Notes: a model not told the origin generated them from the letters alone. A stretch of 64,000 bases of DNA from Rhizomys pruinosus (GCA_009823505.1 VZQC01006658.1:261519-325518), one strand, 5' to 3'. Positions 39,378-49,626 are shown, counted from the stretch's first letter. Program-made: numbers and translations.

Positions 39378-39626
39378 TCCTTTTTTAATAAAATTTATTT
39401 ATTATTTATTTTAAATTTTCGTATGTGTATGAGGTAAAACTGTCTGCATGCAGGTTTGCTGCACCGTGCGTGCAATGCCTCAGAGGTCCAGAAGAGGGCG
39501 TCGGATTTCCCCAGAACTGGAGTCACAGACATGGCTCCAGCCGCATGTGGGTGCTGGGGATCGCAACCAGGGTCCTCTGCAAGAGTGGTCCGGCGTTCTT
39601 AACCCGTAGGCCATCTCTCAGCCCCC
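39378..39626 (-). mobile_element. B3 SINE, antisense, indel-rich
   Basis: GTATGTGTATGAGGTAAAAC, CACCGTGCGTGCAATGCC, GGGATCGCAACCAGGGTCC: scattered one-base indels suggest low base quality. Confidence 0.82.
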
Positions 39627-39639
39627 GTCATCTCTTACC

Positions 39640-39803
39640 TTTTTTTTTTTTTTTTTTTTTGGTCTTTTTGAGACAGGGTCTCCCTGTAGCTCTGGCTGTC
39701 CTGGAACTCACTCTGTAGACCAGGCTGGCCTTGAACTCACAGAAATCTGCCCACCTTTGCCTCCCAAGTGCTAGGATTAAAGGCGTGCGCCACCACGCCT
39801 GGC
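39640..39803 (-). mobile_element. B1 SINE, antisense
   Basis: T-run, GGTCTTTTTGAGACAGGGTC, end GCCACCACGCCTGGC. 39804-40083 is single-copy. Confidence 0.93.
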
Positions 39804-40083
39804 TCATTTCTCCTTTTTAAAGTCAAACTGGTGTCCATTTTCCTGGCTGAGCACCTGGCCCTGCTCAGGTCAGCCCATTTCTTTGCTGTTGGAGTGTTTT
39901 CTTCCTCCACTTCCTTTCCTTCCTTTCATCCCCAGGGACTCGCCCACCTGTGGACCCAGGCCTGACAGGGAACTTTTTTGTTTGGTCAGTTTTCATTTTC
40001 AGCTACAGATAGGCCACTATTCTTTGTCTTTTGTATTCTGGGACCAGGCCCTCTGAAGTTGAGGTGCCTTCTCATGCTGTGGC

Positions 40084-40347
40084 ATCTTTTTTTGAGACAG
40101 TCTCACTATGTAGACCAGGCTGGCCTTGAACTCTCAGAGATCCACTTGCTTTTGCCACCCAAGTGTTGGGATTAAAAATGTGAGCTACCACACCTGGCTT
40201 TTTTTGGGGGTGGGGGTTGTCTTTTTTTGAGATAGCATCTCCCTGTAGTCCCAGGTGGCCTGGAACTTGATAGGCAGACCAGGCTGGCCTGGAGCTCACA
40301 GAGATCCACCTGCCTCCAGGATCAAAGGTGTGGGCCACCATGCCCTG
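40084..40347 (-). mobile_element. two B1 SINEs in tandem, antisense
   Basis: 40084-40198 (GAGACAGTCTCACTATGTAG ... GAGCTACCACACCTGGC; internal loss) and 40199-40347 (GAGATAGCATCTCCCTGTAG ... GGCCACCATGCCCTG). Confidence 0.82.
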
Positions 40348-40501
40348 ACACGCCTGGAACAGCCTCTGACCCAAGCATCAGAAGATAAGGGCCATGGCTG
40401 GCGGACCCTAGGTTTAAGGACAGCCCAAGTTACATATCAAGACCCTGGCTCAGGAAAAAAAGAAAAATAAGAAGCCCTCCTAGTTAAAATATTCCTAACA
40501 G

Positions 40502-40641
40502 GCCAGGCGTGGTGGTACAGATATGCATTCCCAGCTACTCCAGAGGCTGAGGCAGGTCAGCTATCACATGTTAGGTGCCTGCCTGGATTGCACAGTGGAG
40601 TTCAAGGCCAACAAGGGACTGTCTCAAAATAAAAGTAAAAA
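40502..40641 (+). mobile_element. old B1/proto-B1-like SINE, sense
   Basis: GGCCAGGCGTGGTGGTACAG, CTACTCCAGAGGCTGAGGC keeps the Alu/7SL-like wording. Confidence 0.7.
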
Positions 40642-40642
40642 A

Positions 40643-40720
40643 GAGGACTGGGGATGTAGCTTAGTGGTGGAATTCACTGGCCCAGTGTGCGAGGCGCTGT
40701 TCAGTCCCCAGTTCCTCAAC
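40643..40720 (+). mobile_element. ID-like SINE, sense
   Basis: GACTGGGGATGTAGCTTAGTG ... TTCAGTCCCCAGTTCC. Confidence 0.65.
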
Positions 40721-40869
40721 CAAATATGTGTATATATTCATAATGTGAAATCATCTTTGTCTCTACAGTTTTGAATTTTTTTCTTTTTTTTGGTGATTTT
40801 CATCAAGGTAATTTTTGTTTTGACTTCCCTCCCTTCTTCCCTCTCTCCTCCTTTTCTCCTTCCCTCCCT

Positions 40870-41309
40870 TTTTTCCCCAATACTCCGTGACCCAAGCTGG
40901 ACTAGAACTTGCCAGGTATAACCCAAGCTGGCTACAAACAGACAGAAATCCTCCTGCGTCAGCCTCTTAAGTGCTGGGATCACAGGGATGCACCACCATT
41001 TGATGGCACTTTTTTCTTTTTTTTTTTTTTTTGTATTTTCTAGACAAGGTCTCCCTTTAGTCCCAGCTGGCCTGGAGCTCACTCTGTAGACCAGGCTGGC
41101 CTTGAACTCACAGAGATCTGCCTGCCTCTGCCTCCCAAGTGCTGGGATCAAAGGTGTAGGCCACCACACCCCGCCTTTTTTTTTTTTTTTTTGAGATTGG
41201 GGGAGGAGGCTCTCCGTGTGTCACAGGCTGGCTGGAACTGGCAGTTCTCTTACCTCGGCTCCTCACATGCCAGGATTGGGATTGCAGGGCTGTGCCACCA
41301 CACTCAGCT
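40870..41309 (-). mobile_element. three B1-type SINEs in tandem, antisense
   Basis: 40870-41004 old (TGACCCAAGCTGGACTAGAAC), 41009-41175 younger (AGACAAGGTCTCCCTTTAG ... CCACCACACCCCGCC), 41176-41309 old (GAGGCTCTCCGTGTGTCAC ... GTGCCACCACACTCAGC). Confidence 0.78.
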
Positions 41310-41553
41310 GACCTTAGGCATGCAGCTTTGTGGCCTGTAAAAATTCGCAATTTGTACAACCATCATCATCATCCGTTTCCGTAAGTTTTTTTTTCATCCT
41401 TCCCCACAGAAACTATACACCATAAAATAACCAGTTCCCACCTCCTCCCAGCTTCTGGTAATGAGTTGTCTACTTTCTGTCTCTGAATCTGACTATTCTA
41501 AGTCCCTCATGTAAGTAGCAACAAATTATTTGTCTCTTTGTATCTGGCTTATT

Positions 41554-41781
41554 CCTTTTAATAAGAATAATTTATATATTATTCAAGTAGAGGGTTAATT
41601 AGTTTGATGCTCTCAACAATAGTTTATCCTTAAAAAGTTAAAAGCAAGTAGATAAAATAGCAAAACCAAATATAAAAGAGAATATAAGCGTAAAGATTCT
41701 TTACTATCATTATTTTGGATTTTTTTGGGGGGGGGCTGTTTTTGAGACAAGGTCTTCCTGTAGCCTCAGCTGGCCTGGAAC
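41554..41781. repeat. duplicated segment, copy 1 (inside L1)
   Basis: 228 bp nearly identical to 43137-43288 plus 43457-43535, starting CCTTTTAATAAGAAT and ending in the first half of an antisense B1 (CAGCTGGCCTGGAAC). It replaces about 20 bp of the L1. Confidence 0.9.
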
Positions 41782-41837
41782 ACAGTATAGTGGTTTTTTC
41801 AAAGTTATCCATGTTAGAGCATATATCAGAATTTTTT

Positions 41838-42070
41838 TTTAGATTTTTAAAAATTTTATTTATTTTTGTATGTGTATGAGTGTACTGTCTGCATGTAGGT
41901 TGGTGCACTCGTGTCGTGCAATGCCGCAGAGGTCAGAAGAGGGTTTCGGATTCCCTTGGAGAACTGGAGTTAAAGATGGTTCTTAACCGCCACGTGGGTG
42001 CTGGGGCTCGAACCTGCGTCCTCTGCAAGAGCAGTCGGAGCTCTTAACTGATAGGCCATCTCTCCAGCCC
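41838..42070 (-). mobile_element. B3 SINE, antisense
   Basis: GTATGTGTATGAGTGTACTG ... GGTGCTGGGGCTCGAACC ... GGCCATCTCTCCAGCCCC, within the L1; CATATATCA repeats on both sides. Confidence 0.92.
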
Positions 42071-42178
42071 CATATATCACAATTTTTATGCTATTTTCAG
42101 CTGAATAATATACCATCGTATGGATATACCACATTTTGCTTCTCTCTTCATCTGTTGACCAACAGCTGTTTCTAGCTT

Positions 42179-42328
42179 TTTTTTTTTTTTTTTGAGACAA
42201 GGTCTCCCTTTAGTCCCAGCTGGCTTGGAGCTTGCTATGTAGACCAGGCTGGCCTTGAACTCACAGAGATCCACCTGCCTCTGCCTCCTGAGTGCTAGGA
42301 CTAAAAGTGTACACCATCATGCCTGGCC
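42179..42328 (-). mobile_element. B1 SINE, antisense
   Basis: T-run, GAGACAAGGTCTCCCTTTAG, end ACACCATCATGCCTGGC. Confidence 0.88.
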
Positions 42329-42507
42329 TATGTTATTTCTACCTTTTGACTATCTTGGTGCCTTTTGATATTTCTTTCTCCATTGGAAATGGTATTCTCA
42401 GGGTCTTGAAGCCAGTGATGTGACCCTCCTCCCCAGGGTGTTTATCTATCAATTGTACCTTCTGCCTAGGTACATTTAACACACACACCCACACACCCAC
42501 ATATGTA

Positions 42508-42793
42508 TTTGTTTTTGTTCTTTTTGAGACAAGGTCTCCCTGTAGCCCCAGCTGGCCTGGAACTATGTAGACCAGGCTAGCCTGGAACTCACAGAGATCC
42601 AGCTGCTTCTGTCTCCCAAGTGCTGGGATTAAAGGTGTGCACCACCACGATCAGCTCTGTTTATTTATTTACTTATTTATTTTTTTTGAGACAGATTCTC
42701 ACTCTCCAGACTAGGCTAGACTCCAACTTGTTATCTTTCTGCCCCAGCTTCCTGAGTACTGGGATTACAGGCATGTACAGCTACACCCAGCCA
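42508..42793 (-). mobile_element. two B1-type SINEs, antisense
   Basis: 42508-42655 (GAGACAAGGTCTCCCTGTAG ... CACCACCACGATCAGC) and an older one 42656-42793 (GAGACAGATTCTCACTCTCC ... ACAGCTACACCCAGCC). A CACACA stretch lies at 42478-42500. Confidence 0.78.
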
Positions 42794-43136
42794 GTCTACT
42801 CCTGTTCTTCATAATAATTATGTCCTATAAAGTCACCAAATTAACAAATACTGAATCATTACTCTTAGGAGAAACACTGGATTACAGTCATACAAGCCTC
42901 TGGTCACAAGATTTTTGTCACTCAATTAATTTTATAGGTTTGTTTTATATGTGCTTCTCATCCAAGACACCTTGCTTAATATATAGTGTTGATTCATTAA
43001 CATTGGATCCACAGGCAGCAACGCTATAACTTGTGCCTGGACAAAGCTTACCTATCGTGCATATTTTCTCCCTGAGGTACAATATCTTCTGTGCTTAGGA
43101 ATGCCACACAATTCTTTGCTTGGGACCATTTTGTTT
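42794..43136. other. single-copy intronic sequence
   Basis: AT-rich, no recognised feature. Confidence 0.4.
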
Positions 43137-43535
43137 CCTTTTAATAAGAATCATTTATATATTATTCAAGTAGAGGGTTAATTAGTGTGATGCTGTCAAC
43201 AATAGTTTATCCTTAAAAAGTTAAAAACAAGTAGATAAAAATAGCAAAACCAAATATAAAAGAGAGAATATAAGCATAAAGATTTTTTTTTTTTTTGTCT
43301 TTTTCGAGACATGGTCTCTCTGTAGCCCCAGCTGTCCTGGAATTCACTTTGTAGACCAGGCTGGCCTTGAACTCACAAAGATCCACCTGCCTCTGACTCC
43401 CAAGTGCTAGGATTAAAGGCGTGCGCCACTACGCCCCGCAAGAGTAAAGATTTTTTACTATCATTATTTTGGATTTTTGGGGGGAGGGGCTGTTTTTGAG
43501 ACAAGGTCTTCCTGTAGCCTCAGCTGGACTGGAAC
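43137..43535. repeat. duplicated segment, copy 2 (split by B1)
   Basis: Matches 41554-41781 except for a B1 inserted at 43289-43444. Here the B1 at its right end is complete, so this is probably the donor. Confidence 0.9.
43289..43444 (-). mobile_element. young B1 SINE, antisense
   Basis: 12-bp TSD TAAAGATTTTTT (43277-43288 and 43445-43456); absent from the other copy of the duplicated segment. Confidence 0.93.
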
Positions 43536-43628
43536 TCACCGTGTAGACCAGGTTGGCTTTGAACTCACAGAGGAGATCCACCTGCCTCTGCTTCCTGAGT
43601 GCTGGGATTAAAGGCATGCACCACCATG
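43478..43628 (-). mobile_element. B1 SINE, antisense
   Basis: GGGGCTGTTTTTGAGACAAGG to GCATGCACCACCATGG; its left half is the part present in copy 1. Confidence 0.85.
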
Positions 43629-43633
43629 GATAT

Positions 43634-44029
43634 TTTGGATTTTAAAATTTTACTTTATGTGTTTTGCCTGCATATATGTAAGTGCACAATATGTATGTGA
43701 TGCCTATAAGACTAGAAGAAGGTGATGGATCCCCTGGAACTGGAATTATAGTTGATTGTTAGCTGCCATGTCAGTGCTGGGAACCAAACGTGAGTCCTCA
43801 AGAGTAGCCAGTGCTCTTAACAGCTGAGCCATTTCTTCATCCCTCTTTTTATCATTTTTAGTTATGTGCATGTGTTTGGGTTTGTATGTCCATGTGCTGT
43901 CCAAGGCCAGTGGCATCATGGGAGTTACAGGTGCTCGTGAGTTGCCTGGGGTAGGTGCTGAGAGCTGAACTCAGGTCCTCTACAAGAGCAGTACTTGCTC
44001 TTAACCACCGAGCTCTCTCTCCAGCTTCT
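43634..44029 (-). mobile_element. two old B3-type SINEs, antisense
   Basis: 43634-43845 (GTGCTGGGAACCAAACG, CTGAGCCATTTCTTCATCC) and 43846-44029 (GGTGCTGAGAGCTGAACTC, ACCGAGCTCTCTCTCCAGC). Confidence 0.75.
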
Positions 44030-44032
44030 CAT

Positions 44033-44172
44033 TTATTTTATTCATTGATTTAGATATAGAGACAAGCTGGCCTGAAACTTGCTATTTAGACTAGGCTGGC
44101 TTTGAACTTGAGGTTAATCTTCTTCCTCTTCTAAATGCTGAGGTTACAGACATGTGCACCACTGTGGCTGGA
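44033..44172 (-). mobile_element. old B1-like SINE, antisense
   Basis: GAGACAAGCTGGCCTGAAAC, TTTAGACTAGGCTGGC, GGTTACAGACATGTGCACC. Confidence 0.62.
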
Positions 44173-44213
44173 GACAGAGTGTAAATACATTTTATAGAGA
44201 ATATTTTGCAGGT

Positions 44214-44258
<45 letters not shown>
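44214..44258. repeat. (TG)n microsatellite
   Basis: About 21 TG units. Confidence 0.94.
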
Positions 44259-44260
<2 letters not shown>

Positions 44261-44319
44261 CTGTACTCTTTATTGTGCCTTAATTTATAAGTTGTTCTTT
44301 CCTACATAAGTGCTGACTT

Positions 44320-44476
44320 TTTTTTTTTTTTTTGGTCTTTTCGAGTCAGGGTCTCCCTGTAGCCCCAGCTGTCCTGGAACTCACTCTGTAGACCAGGCTG
44401 GCCTTGAACTCACAAAAATCCGCCTGCCTCTGCCTCCCAAGTGCTAGGATTAAAGGCGTGCGCCACTACACCCAGC
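44320..44476 (-). mobile_element. young B1 SINE, antisense
   Basis: 13-bp TSD TAAGTGCTGACTT (44307-44319 and 44477-44489). Confidence 0.95.
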
Positions 44477-44629
44477 TAAGTGCTGACTTCTTTCAAATAA
44501 TTTATATAATTTACACGTGAATTTGTAAACTTACAAATACCACATACAGTTTTAGGTTTTTCATTAAACTCAGCTAATGACTGAAATATTCAGCTAAATA
44601 GCTAAATGTGATACTGTTAAAAATGAAAA

Positions 44630-44712
44630 CAGCAGGACATGGCACTGTAGGCCTGAAATTTCAACACTGTGGGGCTGAGGCAGGATTGATTAGATTACCT
44701 CAAGGTTAACTC
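44630..44712 (+). mobile_element. old B1-like fragment, sense
   Basis: AGCAGGACATGGCACTGTAG ... GGGGCTGAGGCAGGATTG. Confidence 0.5.
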
Positions 44713-44778
44713 TGATCATATATATATTATGGCTTTATTAAACACAATTTTTAGTTAAATGCTATCTTGTGGAATGTC

Positions 44779-45052
44779 TCTTTTATTTTTGGTCTTTTTG
44801 AGACAGGGTCTCCCTGTAGCCCCAGCTGCCAGCTTTCCTGGAACTCACTCTGTAGACCAGGCTGGCCTTGAACTCACAGAGATCCGTGTGCCACCACACC
44901 CATCTTTTTTTTGTAGTTTTGAGACAGAGTTTCCTTGTAGCCCCAGCTGGCCTAGAACTCCCTCTGTAGACCAGACTGGTCTTGACCTCACAGAGATCCT
45001 CCTGGCTCTGTCTCCAGAGGGCTGGGATTAAAGGTGTGCAACACCATGCCCA
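44779..45052 (-). mobile_element. two B1 SINEs in tandem, antisense
   Basis: 44779-44904 (near consensus, but CTGCCTCTGCCTCCC...AAAGGCG deleted) and 44905-45052 (GAGACAGAGTTTCCTTGTAG ... GCAACACCATGCCC). Confidence 0.85.
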
Positions 45053-45110
45053 CTGGAAGTTTTATTTAATATGGAGAAAAATGAAGAAAGTTAAATTTTA
45101 AAAAGGTGTG

Positions 45111-45288
45111 CCTGCTGGGCGCCATGGCGCAACCTTTAATCCTAGCACTCAGGAGGTAGAGGCAGGTGTATCTCTATGAGTTCAAGGCCAGCCTGGTCTA
45201 CAGAGCAAGCTCCAGGCCAGCTGAGACTAAATGGAGACCCTGTCTCAAACAAACAAACAAACAAACCCACAAAACAAAACAAAAGCCA
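45111..45288 (+). mobile_element. B1 SINE, sense
   Basis: GTGCCTGCTGGGCGCCATGG to CCCTGTCTCAAACAAACAAA with a CAAA/AAAAC tail. Confidence 0.88.
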
Positions 45289-45291
45289 CAT

Positions 45292-45294
45292 TGA

Positions 45295-45330
<36 letters not shown>

Positions 45331-45412
45331 CTGTGTCGTGTCCGTGTGTGTGTGTGTGTGTCCGTGTCCATGTCTGTGTCCATGTCCATGTCTGTGTCTG
45401 TGTCTCTGTGGC
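45292..45412. repeat. TG / TGTCCG microsatellite
   Basis: TG runs followed by degenerate hexamers (GTCCATGTCTGTGTCCATG). Confidence 0.92.
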
Positions 45413-45514
45413 TTGGGCAGTGCAGTTTTCACGTGGAGGTCGAGGATCCTGGGATTGAACTCAGATCGTCATGCTTGCGAGCACCTTTGCCAGCTGAGCC
45501 ATCTCTCCATCCCT
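45413..45514 (-). mobile_element. B3A-like SINE fragment, antisense
   Basis: CCTGGGATTGAACTCAGATC and CAGCTGAGCCATCTCTCC. Confidence 0.65.
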
Positions 45515-45532
45515 GGTGTTACTTTAAATAGT

Positions 45533-45630
45533 GAAGTCAGTGGGGTGTGGTGGCTTCTGCCTGCAATCCCATTGTTCAGGAGGCTGCTGTAGGAGGATCA
45601 GTGTGAGGTAAGGCTGCAGAATGAGATGAT
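45533..45630 (+). mobile_element. old B1-like SINE, sense
   Basis: AGTGGGGTGTGGTGGCTTC, CCCATTGTTCAGGAGGC. Confidence 0.55.
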
Positions 45631-45939
45631 TTAAAGTGTGCGAGAAGACACATACAGGTTATATATGGGAATACCATGCCATTTTGGACATGGCACTTGA
45701 GCATTGGGGGTCCTGGCTTTTGTAAATACTGCCTGTTGATCTTTGAGATCAATATTCTCAAGTAGCTGACTGCATATAGGAACTGAAGATTGTGTAATTA
45801 TGACTGCACTTGATCTCCAGGGGTGACTCTGGGCCTGTCCTATACACACCTGACTGCAGGGCATTGCAGGCAGGGCCATGTCTCATGTGGCTTTGTCACC
45901 AGTACCTGGCATGTAGTAATATGTACTCAATACACATTC

Positions 45940-45940
45940 T

Positions 45941-45991
<51 letters not shown>
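45940..45991. repeat. (CT)n microsatellite
   Basis: About 25 CT units next to an antisense B1. Confidence 0.94.
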
Positions 45992-45994
<3 letters not shown>

Positions 45995-46265
45995 CTTTTT
46001 AAGACTGAGTTTCCCTGTAGCCCTCACCAGCCTAGAAGTCACTCTGTAGACCAGGCTGGTCTTGATCTCACAGATATCCTCCTGCCTCTTCCTGAGTAGT
46101 GGTATTAAAGGTCTGTGTACCACCATGCCCAGCCATTTATTTATTTTTGGAACAGGGTCTCCTACAGCCTATCCTGTCCTTGAACTCCCTATGTATCCCA
46201 GGATGACCTTGAACTCCCTATGTATCCCAGGATGACCTTGAACTCCTGATTCTCTTGCAGCCTCT
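45992..46265 (-). mobile_element. two B1-type SINEs, antisense; second with 29-bp tandem repeat
   Basis: 45992-46134 (AAGACTGAGTTTCCCTGTAG ... ACCACCATGCCCAGCC). 46135-46265 contains CCTTGAACTCCCTATGTATC... twice in tandem (about 46178-46235). Confidence 0.72.
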
Positions 46266-46514
46266 CCACCATCAGCTCTTCACACAATTCCAAATAAGGC
46301 AGTGAAAGACAAAGAACAGGACCAGACAGACATAGGGTGTGAAGCAGGAAGATGGCAGCAAGGCAGATTTCCTTGGCTAGGGACCTGCTCCTCCCCTTCC
46401 TGGGAGCATCTCCTCCTTCCTGTCACTGAGAGCCATCCAGCAGTGGTCAGAGGTGCTGTCACCACCAAACGGAAAGCCCGGAGCTCAGTAGTTCCAGCCA
46501 CGACTTCAAGTGGT

Positions 46515-46562
46515 GGTCACTTCCCTTCTCTGAGCCCCAGTCGCCTCACCTAAATGGGTACG
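46515..46562 (+). mobile_element. MIR fragment, sense
   Basis: TCACTTCCCTTCTCTGAGCC CCAGTCGCCTCACCTAAATGGG: the MIR core. Confidence 0.65.
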
Positions 46563-46849
46563 ACCCCAAGTTCCCAACACAGGTCTGTCCTCAGTTATAC
46601 AAGCCTTGGGAATGTGCATCTCCCCTCTGGGGACTCACCAGAAGCTTCTAGAACAGTAGAGATCCTCCTCAGAAAGAGCAGGAAAGCTCAGTGTCCACAG
46701 AGAGACTTGCCTTGCTCCCTTAGTTGTCTACCCTTTTAACATCTGTCTTACATCCCTCCTGTTGCCAACTGAACGTTGGCAAACTAGGCAAAGGAACTGA
46801 ACTGTTGGCAAAGGAAGTTTGCTGGTTTGCTGTAAGAAGGAGTTTCAAA

Positions 46850-47005
46850 GGGACTGAACTAGTCGCTCTGCAGCTGTGGGACTTGGGCACAACATTGCAT
46901 TATGAGGAGGCTCAGTTTTTCCAACTGTGAAATGGGCTGGGCCCAGATACCTCAAAGGACTAGAGATGGTATCTAGTTCTTAGCCCAATGCCTGGCACAG
47001 AATGG
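46850..47005 (+). mobile_element. MIR SINE, sense
   Basis: GTGGGACTTGGGCACAAC, GCTCAGTTTTTCCAACTGTG, AAATGGGCTGGGCCC, CCCAATGCCTGGCACAG. Confidence 0.8.
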
Positions 47006-47761
47006 CCGTGGGAAACTGCTCCTCCTCGTGGCATTATTACGATCATTCACTCTCAGGGCAGAATATGTGTGGCTCAATGTCCTGGCACCTCTGCGAATCC
47101 AGCTCTACAGCCTCCTCTGCCAAGTGAGCAGGGACAGATGTCATGGGAGGAGTCTGGGGAGGTGGGCCATGCTCTGGCCGGCGCTGACTGCGGTACAGAC
47201 TCTCCTCGGCTGCTCCAACTGCCTCCCTCCCAGTTCTCCTCCAGAGGTACAGCCGAGGCTGGAAGATGGAAGGTGGCACTCAAAGTTTATAAGGTGTATG
47301 CTGTGTGCTGGCTGTCTTCGTGGACCTGGAATTGGGGCTATGAACCCAAGCCTTTGGGTCACACTGTGTCTCCTGCCTTCTTCCACCTTAGCCTGACACC
47401 TGACATCTTTACAGTGTTGGTCTGACCCCTTACCTCCAGCTCATGCCTTCTGTACCTGTTTTCCTGGACATTGGGTTTAGAACAGTTACAAGGTATGTTG
47501 ATTGACTATTGGCAGGAATTAAAATAAGACCAGCCCAGCCTAAGCAGGGAAAAAGTCAGAATAAACTTGGAATTGCAAGGAGAGAAAATGGGGTGAAGAG
47601 CTCGGCTCTGGAGGGGAAAGAGCCTGAAGGAAGGCTGAGATCCCCCTCCCTGCCTCCCTCTCCCTCCCTTCCTCCTTTCGCACTTGGAGTGTTGAGATTG
47701 ACCCAGGGTCTGTGCGTGCTAGGTGCTAGCCAGGCATTCTCTCGGCTTGTTTCTGGGTTTG

Positions 47762-47912
47762 TTTGTTGTTTTTGTTTTTGAGACAGGGTCTTCTTGTAGC
47801 CCCAGTTGTCTTGGAACTTGCTGTGTAGCCCAGCTGGCCTCGAATTCACAGAGATCCACTTCCTTCTGCCTCCTTAGTGCTGGTATTAAAGGCATGAGCC
47901 ATCCTTCCCAGC
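47762..47912 (-). mobile_element. B1 SINE, antisense
   Basis: TTTTGAGACAGGGTCTTCTTG to GAGCCATCCTTCCCAGC. 47642-47761 includes a short CCCT-rich patch. Confidence 0.85.
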
Positions 47913-47921
47913 TGGTGTGGT

Positions 47922-47924
47922 GTG

Positions 47925-47977
<53 letters not shown>
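47922..47977. repeat. (TG)n microsatellite
   Basis: GGGTG then about 25 TG units. Confidence 0.94.
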
Positions 47978-47979
<2 letters not shown>

Positions 47980-48217
47980 AAAGACATTATGGCTTGGCTG
48001 CCTTTGAACTCATAGCAGTCTTCCTGGCCTAGCTTCCTGACTGCTGGGGCTATAGGCCTGCACTACCGTGACTGGTTACTTTTTGTTTGAGACAAGGTCT
48101 GTCTGTATCCATGGCTGGCCTGGAACTCACGGTGTAGCCTCAGGCTGGCCTTGAACTTCTGATCTTCCTGTCTCTACCTCCAGAAGGCTGGAATTACAGG
48201 TGTGAGTCACTGAACCT
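47978..48217 (-). mobile_element. two old B1-like SINEs, antisense
   Basis: 47978-48075 (GGCTTGGCTGCCTTTGAACTC) and 48079-48217 (GAGACAAGGTCTGTCTGTATC ... ATTACAGGTGTGAGTCAC). Confidence 0.68.
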
Positions 48218-48936
48218 CACTTAATTTCCCTTCTTTCTTTTTGGAGATGAGGTTGAGAAGGCTCAAAGGCCCTCCCCAACATCCCATCAGAATGCTTGCC
48301 AGGAGTACCATGAACTTCTACTTCAGTTTTTATACAGTGTGGACAGTGGGGCTCAGTCTCCAGAGCTCAGTCTGCTAGGAATGGGCAGGTGGAGTGCCGT
48401 GGTCCTAGATGGGCATAGTGCCTCTGTGACCACAGTTGGGTGTTGAGGGCAGAGCATCTGGAGGACATAAAACAAGGGGAAAGGTTTATATCCCTAAGCT
48501 GTTCCCACCCTGAGTTACTTCAGCCACTCAGCCCCTTCCTGTGTCCTCACACCCCTGGAACTTGTGTCTGGAAGGCTAAGTGGATCTCCTGGAAGGAAAC
48601 CCTGGGCTTTCTTTTTCTTCCTGACTTTTCAGTCACAGGATGGGCACTAGGGTGAAGGAGGCTGTTCTAGGGACAGAGGCATAAGATGTCAGGATGTCAG
48701 AGCCCACAAACAAGGAGGATCTTGGCGCGGCTGGAACCTCCGTGGTTCTTGGAATCAGAGGTGGGTGGAGAAAACGCACAGGTAACAATTTCTGTCCCTG
48801 TACCCTGAGTCACCAAGGCTCTTTCCTCATCGTCTAGCCCTCTCTTTGTGTATAGGACCAGTTATATCTTATAAATAGAGTTTCAATTTCTATCACTTCC
48901 TATTTGGATTGGGGATTGTGGAGGATTATTTATTAC
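48218..48936. other. single-copy intronic sequence
   Basis: About 720 bp without recognised repeats or exon. Confidence 0.4.
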
Positions 48937-49096
48937 TTTTTTTTTTTTTTTATTGGTGTTTTTGAGACAGGGTATTCCTATAGCCCCAGTTGTCCTGGAA
49001 CTCACTATGTAGACCAGGTTAGCCTTGAACTCACAGAGATCTGCCTGCCTCTGCCTCCCGAGTGCTGGGATTACAGGTGTGTGCCATTACGCTAGG
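48937..49096 (-). mobile_element. B1 SINE, antisense
   Basis: T-run, GGTGTTTTTGAGACAGGG, end GTGTGCCATTACGC. 49097-49313 is single-copy. Confidence 0.87.
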
Positions 49097-49328
49097 GTAT
49101 TTATTGCATATTACTACCCTGTGAGTTAGTGGTACAGACTGTTCCCAACCTACAGTGGGTTAATATGTCATTTTTCTACTTTAGAATGGTGTGTAATACA
49201 CATTCAACAGAAATTGTTTGAAATTTAAATTTTGTGCTTTTCTCTGGCTAGCAATATGTAGTATGTTTCTCTCATGCCAGGCAACAATGGTGAGCTACAG
49301 CTACAGACAGTTACACAGTCACAGTTTT

Positions 49329-49626
49329 GTTTTTTGTTTTTTTTTGTCTTTTCGAGACAGGGTCTCCCTGTAGCCCCAGCTGTCCTGGAACTCACTCTGT
49401 AGATCAGGCTGGTCTTGAACTCACAAAGATCCGCCTGCCTCTGCCTCTGCCTCTGCCTCTGCCTCTGCCTCTGCCTCTGCCTCTGCCTCTGCCTCTGCCT
49501 CTGCCTCTGCCTCTGCCTCTGCCTCTGCCTCTGCCTCTGCCTCTGCCTCTGCCTCTGCCTCTGCCTCTGCCTCTGCCTCTGCCTCCGGAGTGCTAGGATT
49601 AAAGGCGTGAGCCACCACACCCGGCT
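49329..49626 (-). mobile_element. B1 SINE, antisense, with large hexamer expansion
   Basis: GTCTTTTCGAGACAGGGTCT ... AAGATCCGCCTGCCT, a 150-bp CTGCCT array, then CCGGAGTGCTAGGATTAAAG to GAGCCACCACACCCGGC. Together with the following B3 it is bounded by CACAGTCACAGTTTT (49314-49328 and 49836-49850). Confidence 0.93.
49435..49584. repeat. (CTGCCT)25, pure
   Basis: Twenty-five uninterrupted CTGCCT units (one at 49435, then 49441-49584). Normal B1 has about two such units at this place. Confidence 0.97.

Larger units (their letters stand above)
41390..42178 (+). mobile_element. old L1 (L1M-type) fragment, sense, interrupted
   Basis: Pieces 41390-41553 (CTACTTTCTGTCTCTGAATC, TGTATCTGGCTTATTCC), 41782-41837 (AAGTTATCCATGTTAGAGC) and 42071-42178 (ATAATATACCATCGTATGG). 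Interrupted by a templated insertion and by a B3. Confidence 0.75.
46266..47641. other. mostly single-copy intronic sequence with MIRs
   Basis: The longest SINE-poor part of the intron. Contains two MIR pieces (46515-46562 and 46850-47005) and several ORFs on both strands, none with recognisable domains. Candidate regulatory region by repeat depletion only. Confidence 0.4.

Noticed and set aside
46988..47425. 145-codon ORF in a repeat-poor part of the intron
   Set aside because: Overlaps a MIR, has no recognisable domain and competing open frames exist on both strands; kept only as single-copy DNA.
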